Below, one piece after another: positions 32,205 to 47,960 of a stretch of DNA of 62,073 bases (its first letter is position 1; each line of letters starts with the position of its first letter). The notes beneath the pieces are model-generated. The model did not search any database and was not told the DNA's origin. It saw nothing but the letters and a program-made list of their open reading frames with translations. The stretch comes from Chara braunii (Eukaryota > Streptophyta > Charophyceae > Charales > Characeae), in contig BFEA01000046.1 in NCBI GenBank assembly GCA_003427395.1, positions 719,499 to 781,571 on the forward strand. Direction: 5' to 3'. The position numbers were made by a program, and so were the translations under genes.

Positions 32205-32950
32205 GCGCGACGACCGAGAAGTCTCCAGTATGATGATAGTAGCACTCTAACCGCGTCCCCTTCGGCTTATCAATGTACACGTGCATGCAGTCAATTACCC
32301 CCACACATTCGGGGAACCCCTTCGCCTCAAATAAATTTAGCACCTCTTCCAAACAACGTCCTGTAGGGAATTGGAGGAGGTGGCCGTACTTGTGGAGGAT
32401 AGCATCTGCGACGTCCTCCTTGCTTCTCAATGCACTCGCAAGCCCCATACCCAAACTGTGGGCGGATTGCCGGTAGTATTCGCCCATTGCCCACCGGATG
32501 AGTGCGCAAGTAAACTTCTGCCCGGTTGGTATAGGCAACCGAAAATTGGTAGGCGAACGATGGATATGGGGCCCGATGCGCTGAAGAACTTGCAAAAACA
32601 GTGGTCGCGGTAATCTGCAGAACCGCAAGAACACCTTATCGTGCTCTACACCCACCCTTTGAAGGTCCCTTTACAAACCCCCGCTACGCTCCACCATCCA
32701 CAATCGCCTTCTTCGTTGCATGTGTCTTCCCAACTTCTGCTCCGCCAAGCAGCTCAACGCCATGTCGTGAACCACCCCCCTTGCGAGCATCGTACGCGCC
32801 CCCGACACATCTCGGAACATGAACGGGGTGATGGCGACAGCTTCAAGCACAACCATGACCGTAACGTTGCGGCTGTTCATCCACTACGTCATGAGGAGAA
32901 GGATCATGAACATCATGTCTTCCCACTCGTCCTCCGAACTGCCAACATTT
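32205..32950 (-). pseudogene. PIF/Harbinger transposase, 5' part, cut by Element 1
   Basis: DDE transposase of the Harbinger class, whose relatives cut and paste DNA with TTA/TNA targets. Readable on the minus strand: acidic start (SSEDEWEDMMF), RRRRLWMVERSGG, a stop, then FLRFCRLPRPLFLQVLQRIG, CALIRWAMGEYYRQSAHSLG, and GVIDCMHVYIDKPKG with the first catalytic Asp, then YYHHTGDFSVVA. Here the 5' LTR of Element 1 begins, so the second Asp and the Glu are missing. The stop before RDLQRVG marks it as dead. The C-terminal half should lie beyond the other end of Element 1, outside this window. Confidence 0.82.
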
Positions 32951-34950
32951 GATGGACACATGGCCACACTATGACTGTGATGGGAACTGCGTCAACCCTT
33001 TCACAACAACTGTCGTCGCCACTTAACAAGCGCACTATCTTCGCGGACCTGTGCTCCTCGCCAAACCCTCCTTCGTCGATGGCTATGGCTTTTCGTCATT
33101 GCTTCATACATGCACTCCCACTCTGGATGGTCCGCGTCGGGGAAAAGTGGTACCGACGGGAGGAGCGTGGGAGGGGGGGACATCCGCCGATGCTCCCAAC
33201 GGTCATTTCCGTGCACAGTCGCGCCCCACTGGCCGAGCGGACCCCGTGAGGCTGTTGTGTGCTGCACGGTACCTGTGCGGCACCCGCCACAACGGGTCGC
33301 TCACGACCACACACGGAGATGTCTTGGTGCAGGCCGATAGAAGGGTCTGGACCACAGCCCCGGGTTGACTTGCCTTTTCGGGAAATACCCCGGGGGGATT
33401 TCCTATTCGGGCTTGTCCATCCATTTCCAGTGCGGATAGTCAAGGCCAGCAGTGGGGTCCCAACGAAACGCAGCAAGTTCTTTCCAACCACGGTTGGCCG
33501 TTTTTTGTGGCCAGCATCAATTTCCAGCCGTCAGGCAGTGGGGTCCAGGCCTAAGAGGTGGACCCCATTGGTCGGCAGCTGGAAAAGCAGTATGGCCACA
33601 AAAAACGACCGACTGAGTCTGGAAAGCATTTACCAGATTTCCTTGGGACCCCATCGCCGCCGTAAAAATGGGCACTGGAAACAACACCACCTCCCCGAAA
33701 AGGAAAACCAGACAGCGTCCCTCCCGAATAGGTAAGTTTGGTAAGGACTGTCCATCACAAAACGGTCCCTGAACCGTCGATTGGACCACACTCTCATCTC
33801 CCCCGATGCCATCGGAGAACATGGCCCCCCCCCTAGTTAGCTGGACGCCCTCTTTGGAAAAGGAATGCCCGAACTTGCCCTCAATTTTCCTGACCGCCGA
33901 CCGTGTGGAAACGCCCCGTCAGCATCTCGGCAACCCCTTTCCATCACCGGCCGGGTCTGGAAAACCTTTCCAAAGAGGCTTTCCACACCTCTTTCCATCA
34001 CCAGTGGGGTCTCCAAAACGATCGGGCGCCTTGTTTTTTCCAAGTCGTCGTCCGGTGGGGTCCACCTATAAGTATTCTAAGCAAAAACAGAACCTCTCAA
34101 TTCTCGACTGACGCGCTTATCCCAACCCAATCGCCAAGTCACTACTGCTAGGCTTGGACCCCACTGCTCGGCGGTTGGAAAAAATGGTTGGCCGCGGAAA
34201 ACGGTCAACGCCGTCTGGAAAACCATTTCCAGAAAAAGTCGAGGCCCCACCGCCACGGTCTTGCCGGCTTCTGGAAAAGGACTTCCATTCCCGAAATGGA
34301 AAAATAGGAAGGTCGCCTCCCGAAATGGAAAAATAGGAAGGTCGCCTCCCGAAATGGAAAGTGTGGCGAACCAAGTGGTCCAGCTCCGTGAACCAGCGGC
34401 AGAAGTGGACTTGTCCTTGCGGGACGCAGTGGTCGCACCGCGACCGTGTGGCACTGTCCCCTGCTGGCATACGGTGCCCTCAGTGTGAAACTAGCCGTTG
34501 AGGAGGCTCCCGGCGGCACACGGGACTGCAAGCCCCCGCGGAACGGAATGGTCCCACACCCGAACGGTGCGACGCACGACTGTTGTCCGTGGTTTGAAGA
34601 AACGGTCCACCCCATCATGCACTTGACCAGGCCGCCCGTGCCCTGGTACGGCATCTCAAGAGATGCCCCCCCCCCCCCTCAAAAAACAATGGTTTTGGAA
34701 AACTGTCGCCGGACGGTCTGACAGTTTCTTCCAGCCGCCGACCGTGTGGAAACGCTTCCGATGGTTTTCCATGACAGTCCGGGATTGGCAGTGGGGTCCC
34801 GAATTCGCATTGGCGCACCTTCCTGGCGGTCCAGTGGGGTCCACTAAACATGGAAATGGAAAATGAGTTCCACGCTGCCGGCCAGTGGGGTCCAAGCCCT
34901 AGTCTCACGGTCACAATACGGGCTGCGCGCCCGCGCCTGCGCGGTATGTC
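32951..34950. other. Mosaic of short direct and inverted repeats, no gene recognised
   Basis: Left part may be the 5' flank of the Harbinger copy. From 33440 the words CAGTGGGGTCC and its complement GGACCCCA-TG recur (33536, 33560, 34000, 34155, 34790, 34830, 34885), mixed with TTTCCA/TGGAAA words. 34291-34360 has 2.3 copies of a 29-bp unit (CCGAAATGGAAAAATAGGAA...). A hairpin CAGTGGGGTCCA/TGGACCCCATTG lies at 33536-33571. Frames overlap on both strands without recognisable proteins. Confidence 0.5.
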
Positions 34951-34956
34951 AGTCTG

Positions 34957-35020
34957 GCACAGGGGTGCACCTCATGGGGTAAATTACTGCACAGGGGTGT
35001 ACCTCATGGGGTAAATTGCC
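34957..35020 (+). repeat. 32-bp tandem duplication upstream of RPS15
   Basis: Two copies of GCACAGGGGTG-ACCTCATGGGG-AAATT starting at 34957 and 34989, two differences, about 280 bp before the RPS15 start codon. Possible promoter element of RPS15; no plant telo-box is visible. Confidence 0.7.
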
Positions 35021-35295
35021 GTCGGCCCTTTATCTCCAATAAACAAGCCGGGTCGAACCTTTGACGGCCCTTTTCCGCGCAGGAAGGAGCCGGAGGCCGT
35101 CGTTGCGGTATTTCCCGCTCGAGGCGAAACTTTCATACGTCGATCCACGGCTGGTCAGCAGTTCTCTATTATCGACGGCTTGTCGAAACCTTGAAGGGCG
35201 CGGTCAGCAGTGGTCATATTCCGTTCTCTGGATCCTGCACACTCTCTCTTGCTTGTTCCATCTCAGACTCCAGCTGCGCTTCCTGTTGAATCAAC

Positions 35296-39899
<4,604 letters not shown>

Positions 39900-40690
39900 A
39901 AAGATTTGACGCTGGAGTGGTTCACATCATTGGACTTCGCTGTTGAGAACAAGCAACTCTGAATGGCGGAAGTCCAGGCTCTTTGTATTGTGGCGGCGAG
40001 TCCTTTGAAACTTGACATCTTGTCTGAAAATGGTGCGGAAGGGGTTTTGAAGAGCGTTGGGTGATGAAGAGCTCGAGTCGAAGAGGTGAGGAATGGCCAA
40101 GATCTGGAGAGGTGTGTAGTAGGGCGTGTAAGATCATTAGGACGTTTTTCGGAAATCGTCGGCGAGCTTTCTTACATCCGATGACGCGGATGTTTCCGGA
40201 ACGGCTCGTGGATTATCCCTCATGCTGGAGTCAGTTTTTATGAACGACGTTAATTTCCCGTATTCTGGATATTTTCTCTCGATATGAGCTCTCGAGTCTA
40301 CGATGACTCTTTTTGAGTATGGTGAGGTCGCGGTCGCTTTCTGCGTTTTGTGAATGGATGTATGCGTGCAGTACGTCCTATGATTGATCGGTCGAATTCG
40401 AGCACATACGTCTCCTCGAATGTGCTCTTGTCCGGTCAGTTTGGTCTATCTGTGTTGTTTGAGAATGATGCTTGCCACCGTCACAGAATCTAGTAGACTG
40501 CGTGTGCTCCTTTCATTAAATGATGTGTTTTCGAAAGAAGTTGCACTGTTGATAAGCCCATAGAAAACTCACGCATTTAAGACGTTCCCCGTGTGCAGAC
40601 AGCTATTGTAGAACACTTCCGTGGTCGTGTGTTGCGAATGCTTTTACACAGCTTCACAGGTCATGGGATTCTGAGGTAGGGAGAGGCGGT
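39900..40690. other. Downstream of RPS15, no gene recognised
   Basis: Includes the RPS15 3' untranslated region. No clear AATAAA near the stop; plant signals are often degenerate. Confidence 0.5.
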
Positions 40691-40694
40691 TAAC

Positions 40695-41385
40695 GGAGTC
40701 CTTGTATGACAAAATGCAAGGGACATTTTAACCAAGCTTGCCACCAAGTCGTAAAGTAGAGATCATGGTTACTAACTGCAAAAAAAGAAACGAACCTCCC
40801 CCCCCCCAACATTCAGTTTCAGAATTTCAGAAATCTTAGCAGAGGAAATCCCAATGCTCCAAATGAGACTAAATTTGGTACACAATCTTGAACCAAAACG
40901 AAAACAGGCAAAAACGTAAAATTTGACCCCCAAACACTAATTTTAATTTTGGACCTGTTAGTCAGCAGCTGAAACTGTGGGTCCCCGTTAACCACGTGGA
41001 GGTGGTTAACGGAGGCCCTAATTTGCAGACTATTCGTCATGCCATTTACAACAAAATCCGAGGGTCATTTAACGGAGGCCCTAATTTTCAGACCATTTGT
41101 CATGCCATTTATAATAAAATCCAAGGGTCATTTTAACCGAACTTGCTACCACGTGTTCAACCGAACTGCAAAAACTACCCCCCCCCTATAAAACAGCGAG
41201 GCAAAAGTCCGCTTTCATTCAAATTTCGGGAACCTTCAGTTTCAGAAATCTTGAGTCATTTCAGAAATCTTAGCAGAGGAAATTCCAATGCTCCAAATGA
41301 GACCAAATTTGGTACACGGTACCCTTGGACCGAAACAAAAACAGGCAAGAAAAAAAATTGACCTGTAAAACCTAATTGTGTGTGA
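40695..41385 (+). repeat. Direct repeats of two kinds
   Basis: A unit with CAGAAATCTTAGCAGAGGAAAT-CCAATGCTCCAAATGAGAC and AAATTTGGTACAC occurs at about 40820-40920 and 41260-41350. Between them AACGGAGGCCCTAATTT-CAGAC...GTCATGCCATTTA...AAAATCC-AGGGTCATTT occurs twice in tandem (41009 and 41079), with a third, partial copy at 40695. Probably a degraded non-autonomous transposon. Confidence 0.8.
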
Positions 41386-42135
41386 AACATGGCAGGCGCA
41401 TTGACAAAGTGAAAGGTAGCCGTATCGGCAACGTCTTTGCCGATACGTCCGAGGATGAATACCTAAAACCCAGTTAAAAAAAACGAAAAGAGAAGGAAAA
41501 AAAGCGAAAAATGAAAATCCAGTTTTATGCAATCGTGGGGGGATACGAGGATGGATTGAACATTTCTATTTGATGGACCCTTGCCCGGGCTCTGCCGAGA
41601 TGATCTTGGCGACGATTGATGCCAGATACGCCCACGAAAGTTCCTAATTTGTGTATTCCCCTTCGCAGTTAAAGAGCAGTTTGGCACGTGATGTACTCTG
41701 ATCTGGACCTGAAGCTGTGTGCTTTGTCTTCTGCCGCCCAGCTGCGCGCTGGTATAGGCGAATGTAAGATCCGGCCGAACTCACAGAGCTCGGAAATTGA
41801 ATGATTTTTCCTTTGTCAAAAAAAATGGGCGTGGAAAAGGGCAGACAACACCAAGATCGGTGGCACCTCTCTGGGTGCCGCCTGTTAAGTCGTAGCTCGG
41901 TCCACGCTTACACAACTTGCTGAGTTTGGGCGTGTGCTGAGTTTGAAGGTCTTTTCGCGTTTGGTGATTGACATGGCGAGGCCCATCACCGTTGAATTTG
42001 AGTTTCGATCGTTACCTTATTTACGTTTCTTCATGCTTAGACCTTATGGCACGCGCGAGAACGGTGAGGAGGTGAGTAGGGAAGCCTCACTGGTCGCGCT
42101 CTGTCGAACATCTCTAGAAATTCAGGTCGCCGTTG
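41386..42135. other. No gene recognised
   Basis: Short frames only. A CGTATCGGCAACG/CGTTGCCGATACG-type hairpin lies at 41420-41450 (GTATCGGCAACGTCTTTGCCGATACG). Confidence 0.5.
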
Positions 42136-42174
42136 CTTGATGTTGCATTACGAAAACGCAGCAGATGAACTGAT

Positions 42175-42550
42175 TCTTTTATCCTGCACTTCGTCGAATT
42201 TCTCTGATCGAGAGAGTGGGATCTTTTTCCAGACGCAAATATGCATTAATCACCAAGCTACTGTGCATTCATCCTTCTCAGAGCTGCCGCAGACGATGTA
42301 CAAGTGCTCTCTCTTCACAGGCCTTTCTGGAGGGTACTTGAAAACAAAAATGTTGTACGGGAAGTCCAGCAGATTGTGTCGGTGATCCTCACCCGAAAGG
42401 GCTGTGAAAGTTGAGTAATTGTACGTCGTCTCCGGCATCTTTGAGGAGGATGAACGCATAGTAGTTTGGTGATTCAGCGAAATTGTGTACATGACTATAT
42501 ATCTGTGTGATGGCAGAAGATCCCACTCTCCCCATGGGCACGATTAGGTT
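42175..42550. repeat. Tail-to-tail inverted duplication of a coding-like segment
   Basis: Plus strand 42205-42345 and the complement of 42390-42530 share GAGAGTGGGATCTT, AATCACCAA-CTACT-TGC-TTCATCCT and the following bases. Translated in the matching frame both give S-P-x-Y-x-AFILL followed by DDVQ-L and H-x-PF. So a short exon-like segment is present twice in opposite orientation. Confidence 0.7.
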
Positions 42551-42817
42551 GTGTTTGGTGTGGGTGAACTGGCTGCATATCATCAGTAAAGTCAGGAGCT
42601 GCAGTCTTTGACTTACAATGGTAGATGTGAATTCTTGTATTGTATCTGTGAATGAATTTGGCCCGAGCATATCGAATGTTTTCAAGTCCCTTTTCCCCCC
42701 TGTAAGCTCTTCTCCATGAGCAGGGTCTGCATCCTCTGTCCCCTCGTCGTCTTGCCGAGTTAGGGAAGATAAGTTTAGGGTGTACTCGAAGATTTTGTCG
42801 CTGGAATCTTGGTGCAA
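42389..42817 (-). CDS. Hypothetical protein fragment
   Basis: 142-codon open frame, unrecognised. Contains an acidic patch (DDEGTEDADPAHGEE), a Leu-rich helix (SQRLQLLTLLMICSQF) and ends AFILLKDAGDDVQLLNFHSP, the part repeated in inverted orientation at 42175-42385. The doubling argues that this was once an exon of a real gene. No start context or splice sites are certain; it may equally be a pseudogene. Confidence 0.3.
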   Translation of the reverse strand: MHQDSSDKIFEYTLNLSSLTRQDDEGTEDADPAHGEELTGGKRDLKTFDMLGPNSFTDTIQEFTSTIVSQRLQLLTLLMICSQFTHTKHNLIVPMGRVGSSAITQIYSHVHNFAESPNYYAFILLKDAGDDVQLLNFHSPFG

Positions 42818-43127
42818 ATTAGGTTAGATGCATACCGGAAGTAGCCGGTGGGAGTACTTCCCTAGTCAAGGGAAAATGCCTATCAACGGACCGGTAATGT
42901 TGTAAATTTTTAACGTGTATCCAAGCTTCCATTCCAGCGGTGAACTGAAAATTTGGTGCCGTTTCGGACATTCAGTAGTATCTACGGAGCGGGCTGCGTC
43001 GCTCCAAATATGACGATTAGCTGCAAAACCCTCCCCAACTGTGGCAATTGTGAGCGACGCTCTTTCCGGTGGAGCGGGCTCGACGTTCCACATGACGATT
43101 AGCTTCGGAACCTTCCACAGACCTTGA

Positions 43128-43485
43128 GTGACCTGCATTCCGTCTACAAGGTTCCCAGCCACACATAACGGCTGCACTCATTTCGGGATTATGGCCTGAG
43201 GGCTGTGCTCGCATTCTTGGAGCTGGGTGTCTCGAGCGTATGGGAAGCTGTGGGACAACCGTTTAAAGGTCGTTATTGTTGGGAGGATTATTACAGGAAA
43301 GGTGAAAACTGCATTTCGTCTACTTAACGGTTCCCAGCAACACAACTGCTGCACTCATTTCGGGATTATGCCCGGAGGTCTGTGCTGGCATTCTTGGAGA
43401 TGGGTCTCTAGAGCGTATTGGTAGCTGTGGGACAACCGTTTTATGGTTATTTTTGTTGGGAAGATGATTACAGGAAAGGTGGAAA
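43128..43485 (+). repeat. 177-bp tandem duplication
   Basis: Two copies of a segment with GCTGCACTCATTTCGGGATTATG (43171 and 43348) and GCTGTGGGACAACCGTTT, followed by ATTACAGGAAAGGTG. Immediately to the left, GGAGCGGGCT...ATGACGATTAGCT occurs twice (42982 and 43074). Confidence 0.85.
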
Positions 43486-43699
43486 GACTACAGAGAGTTC
43501 CTTTGGTGTCGCCTTTGCTGTAATCCATGGGACGTGGGTGCTTACCTGGTGAGGATGTTGGGTATCCTTACACTCTCCCCGCAACTGTCCCTTCGTTGTC
43601 CTGGCATATGTGAGTGCTGAGTAACAGTATCAGTTGCAATTGGTAGGATAGGCACAATTGGAACCATGTACAAGTAGAAAGAGGCCTTCTCTCACAATT

Positions 43700-44050
43700 G
43701 TCGGTTAGGCTATACTCCAGGTCATTGCGTTCTGTACCGTGGGCTAGGTTATATACCGTAGGTTAGCATTTTCCACCCTAGGGTAGGGTATACACTAGGT
43801 CATTGCATTCTATACCGTATGGTAGGGTATGCCCTAGGTCATTGCACAGAATGTAATAGTATTTTGGTGCGAAGCCTAATTGCAGCTATCGCAGGGAAGG
43901 GAATGACAGGGTATTCCCTCGGTCATTTTATGGGATGTAAGATTCTTTTGCTTCAAAACTGAACATTGCAGCAAAAGAATCTATACCCCAGGATAGGGTA
44001 GTGTATACCCTACCCTAGAGTGCACAGTACCCTATCCTGGGGTGTAGATA
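43700..44050. repeat. Cluster of TAGGGTA motifs and nested hairpins
   Basis: 43735-43860 repeats TAGG-TATACC and CTAGGTCATTGCA words. 43940-43952 and 43970-43982 form a perfect 13-bp inverted pair (AGATTCTTTTGCT). 43984-44000 and 44028-44044 form a 16-of-17 inverted pair (TACCCCAGGATAGGGTA), with a smaller GGGTA/TACCC hairpin in the loop. Resembles a folded MITE. Confidence 0.8.
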
Positions 44051-44237
44051 TTGATTGCCGTTTTATCGTTACGTTAAACCACCAGTACCCCGCCCAGGCA
44101 AAAAAAAAAGTCGTCATGAACTAATGAAAGACGTTGGAAGGCTTGTTGGGGGCTCGGTGGAGCCTCGGCACAGGTGTAGGTGGTATTTCGTTTTGAAAAC
44201 GAGAACGGGCGACCGGAGAGCACAAAAGCAGACTCAA

Positions 44238-44315
44238 TTTTTGTTGAGGTCCAGTCAAATGAAAAGAGGAAAAAAGAGGAAACAGAAGTTTTGTTGAGGT
44301 CCAGTCAAATGAAAT
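44238..44315 (+). repeat. 50-bp tandem duplication
   Basis: TTGTTGAGGTCCAGTCAAAT begins at 44241 and again at 44291. Confidence 0.9.
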
Positions 44316-45550
44316 GACTCTGCACGGCGTGGATAGCGGCTCAATTTTTGAAATGACTAGCATGGCCTTGCGCTACAGTGACATGCACAAATCGATGCAT
44401 GTCAGAGCTACAGCTTGTCGTTTGTGAATGGGAGTCCATGCGTCTGAACAAAGGAGAATAAGGAAACAAAAACTAGCATCCAGCGACCTGCAAAATGGAA
44501 ATGGATCTGCCGTTAGAACGTGGATTAGTACAGAGAAGACTAGTGTGGCCCTGGGCAGGGGTGACTGAGGGCTTATCACGGCCAAATCTTTGTTTCGTCC
44601 CCTTCTCCCCCCCCCCCCCCCCCCTCCAGCTAACCATGTCGGAATAGTTGTGCACGTTCTTGGGAAAGGTCCTCACTGACGAGAAATTTCCAGGATGTAT
44701 CTGATCGCTATCACGGCCGGATTTTTGTTTCCGTTTTCCTTCTGTTTCTTTCCTCTGCTACATGTTCTCGGAAATGACCTCTCTCAGGCATAAAAGATGG
44801 AGGGGGGGACAAACAGGAAAAAAAAGAGAACGAAAGAAGAAAGGAAGGTGAAAAAAACACGTCTAAACAAAAGTAGGGTCCCTCAACACTGAAGGACCGG
44901 TCGCCCGCTGTAGCACTCCTTTTCTCCAGCTGCTCCTGGGAAAAAGAGGTTCGGAAGGTACTGGTGGTTCACGTTCATCCCGAAGTTTGTAGTTCTCTTG
45001 GTTTCTCCTTTACCATCACAGTTCCTATGCGAGGAACAGAGAAGCCTTTGTTAGCCTCCACTGATTTAGTTTCGTGTGTGACTTTTGCGCATGGAGCCAA
45101 TCAATGGGAACACATTTTTGAGCTAAGACTGAAAGCAGAGCGAGCATTATGAGCGAAGTGCAAAGCAGAATTACGAAGCCTTAGCACATGTAATGGGAAT
45201 ATACGACACTGAAGTGTCTAGATTAAACCACCAGTACTTGGCCCATACATTGGCTGCGCGGCTTTGTGGTTAATGCGCCAGTGTTCTGGGGTCGGCCAAG
45301 AGAAGGCCTGATCGCTGCTTAAAGGCCGGGCCCTGGGTTTGTTGGGATGGCACTACAGAGAAAAGAAAAAAAGGATTAAAAAGTCGAATATAAAAAAATT
45401 GAAAAATAACGAAAACGAATGGGAAAAAAAAATAAGAGTTGTACGCCCGCACGCGCGCCATTCCATTTTCGAAATAGAGAGAGTGAGAGAAGTGGCGGTG
45501 AGTTTGCCGCGGCTCTCTGTACAGCTCGCCGCCCCTCTATCTCTCTCCCT
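44316..45550. other. No gene recognised; C-tract at 44607-44624
   Basis: Short frames only. 45250-45345 (GCGCGGCTTTGTGGTTAATGC...) has a SINE-like look but no clear box A/B pair. Confidence 0.5.
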
Positions 45551-45553
45551 CCA

Positions 45554-45672
45554 TGCACAAAAGACAGTTATCATGGTGGTGTATCTTTCAATGTTCTAGT
45601 GGAAGATTCGCTCTCATTTTGCACATTTTGAGAATTCACTCTCGTTTTTGCACATTTCGAGAGTGGTGGAGC

Positions 45673-45719
<47 letters not shown>

Positions 45720-45891
45720 GCGGTTTATCTTTCATGCTCTAGTGGAAGATTCAGTCTTGTTTTGCACATTTTGAGAGTGGTGCTGCGAGAGATAGAAAGA
45801 GAGAGGCACATTTTGAGAGTGGTGGTGCGAGCGCGCGCGCAAGAGAGAGAGAGAGGGGCGGCGAGTTTGCCGCGGCCCTCCCTGCAGGTTG

Positions 45892-45936
<45 letters not shown>

Positions 45937-45995
45937 AGTGAATCTTCTGCTAGAACATGGAAAGATACGCCTACATGATTAGTCTTTTGTGTGCC
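45554..45995. repeat. Inverted-repeat-bounded unit with (GA)n and (TC)n
   Basis: 45554-45615 (CACAAAAGAC...GTATCTTTC-ATGTTCTAG...GAAGATTC) matches the complement of 45932-45990 at roughly 85 percent. Inside are (GA)n at 45676-45714, (TC)n at 45892-45935, and a second direct copy of TCTAGTGGAAGATTC at 45741. A T-tract (about 45998-46018) follows. Probably a MITE or a folded microsatellite unit. Confidence 0.75.
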
Positions 45996-46127
45996 TTTTT
46001 TTTTTTTTTTTTTTTTTTGAGGGAATTGCACCATTCTATTCGTGGGGAGCAGCACGTGCTGGAAACCGGATCCAGTGTCCCACATGAATTATTACACAAC
46101 TATGAGGTGCCGGCGCCATTACCCGGC

Positions 46128-46230
46128 TTCAGCTAAGAATCTTTTTTTGATGAAGAACTAAAAAATTGAATACTCTGGACTTCGGCTAAGAATCTTTTTT
46201 CGATGAAGAACTCAAAATTGAATACTATGC
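46128..46230 (+). repeat. 52-bp tandem duplication
   Basis: CTTC-GCTAAGAATCTTTTTT-GATGAAGAACT occurs at 46128 and 46180. Confidence 0.9.
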
Positions 46231-47305
46231 TATATCAGCCATTCCAGACTCCTAAACATAGAGCAACTCCTAGCCCTCCCTATACCGGGAAATTACTACT
46301 CAAAGACAGTACTGACCAGACCAACATCATCCATAGCTGACCTCTTCTCACCACCAAGACTATCCTCGACCCCATGATAGGGTGTCAAGGCGGTCCCCCA
46401 CAATTCGCCACTGGCGTACCTTCCTCCCTCGGCAGACCCCAGATCTCTCTACAAGTCCTCACACTTCTGCCGTTGCATGTTACAGGGTAACACCCCAGCT
46501 CCAGCCAGCGTTGCTCTGGCATCGGCAAACTGAGGTCACAGAACAGAGCAACGCTGCAAATGTCAGTCCAGATATAACCATCTCTGAAATCGAATATCCT
46601 AATAAAGAAGAAGAACGGATGCTGCTCTAGCTTTCAAAACCCCGGAATGCTAAATATACCATAATTTGTCCAAGAAGCTTCCAAAAGTCACTGTGCAGAG
46701 AGACTTCCCCCTGCCCGCCACCCCTTTTCCATGCTGCCACCGCCGAGGAAAACCACCTTGGCCCCAACCTGGAACAGTCCCCCTCCTTCCCCCCCATCCG
46801 CGAAGGCATCCAGTTCCCTCCTAGAGGATACCTTTGCCCTCCCCTTGTCCATATCTGCCCCCGCCGGGTTGCAGGCGACCAACTCTCCCGCCCTGGCCCC
46901 AGAGAAGGATAGACCACAAATCTGCCCCACCCCCGACAGGGCAGCCACCTCCCACCTTGCAGCGCCCCTGTAAAGTAAGGCTCCCCAATACCAACCCCCA
47001 CCCTTCCCCCAAAAATCCGAACCGTGACCATAGAAGCCCTATCCCGACTGAAGCACACCCGTCAGATGAATCGGCCAATTAACCTGGAGAAAAATCTCAT
47101 GAGGACAATGTATAGTTGAGTAAGATTTTGTGATGGAGATCCCAGGATGGAAACACTCAAGAGAGTGAACATGAAAAAACTTCAAAAAAGAAAAATCATG
47201 ATGAAAGTGCTGGAGAAGGAAATACTAATTGCTGACGAGAACAGTACCCTAAGACAAAGGGTTATCAGGAGAGTATTGGTGAGCGAACTGACCTGCAGAT
47301 GATGT
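46231..47305. other. No gene recognised
   Basis: 46690-47080 is C-rich on the plus strand with overlapping frames on both strands (longest 143 codons, minus), none with a recognisable motif. Confidence 0.5.
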
Positions 47306-47960
47306 CGGTAATGACCCCCTAGTGAGAGATTGGATTAATGATGATTTTTATAAGGATGATAGTAATGATGATGATAATGATATCGATGATACTGCCATAC
47401 ATGGTGGTAATGACGGTGATGGTACTGATGATTTGTGATTGGATAGGTGACCGAGAAAAGTAACCTAAGATTGAAGATTTTAAGGATGATACTGGCGAGG
47501 AGGCTCGCCTGCAGATGATATCACTGACATCCCACTAATGAGGATTGCAGTTAAGGGAATTTTTTTATGAGGATGATGGTGATGAGAATGATAATGATGG
47601 TGATGGTGATACTACAAATGGTGATAATGACGAGCAACACTGCGATGATGACGCTAGTAATGACAAAGTCCACACATAGATGTAATGATGATTAGAATGA
47701 CGAGCAATTACCAATACTTGGATGACAAGCACAAGTACAATCTCTTGAAAATAAGGACCTGTGCTTTGATAGTGACCTAATGGTGATGGAAAACGACCAA
47801 TCACACCCTTTCCTCAAGTGATGATACCAAATAATATCCTAATGATGACGACTAACGTCATGATGATGCTAGCAAACCTTGATGATGATGATGACGAGCA
47901 TCAACTTGATAATGAACAGCGCCCCTGATAGCGTCGTTTTGATGGCGATAACTGTACCTT
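47306..47960 (+). repeat. Cryptic GAT/GATGAT simple-sequence region
   Basis: Dense ATGATGATGATAATGAT-like triplets broken by unrelated words. Low-complexity, not coding. Confidence 0.85.

Noticed and set aside
45641-46085. Proteins rich in Arg-Glu or Leu-Ser
   Set aside because: Translations of GA and TC microsatellites.
46627-47058. 143-codon minus-strand frame
   Set aside because: Frames are open on both strands in C-rich DNA; no motif, no start context.
47306-47960. CRISPR-like or regularly spaced array
   Set aside because: The GAT-rich words have no constant spacing or repeat unit; simple-sequence DNA.
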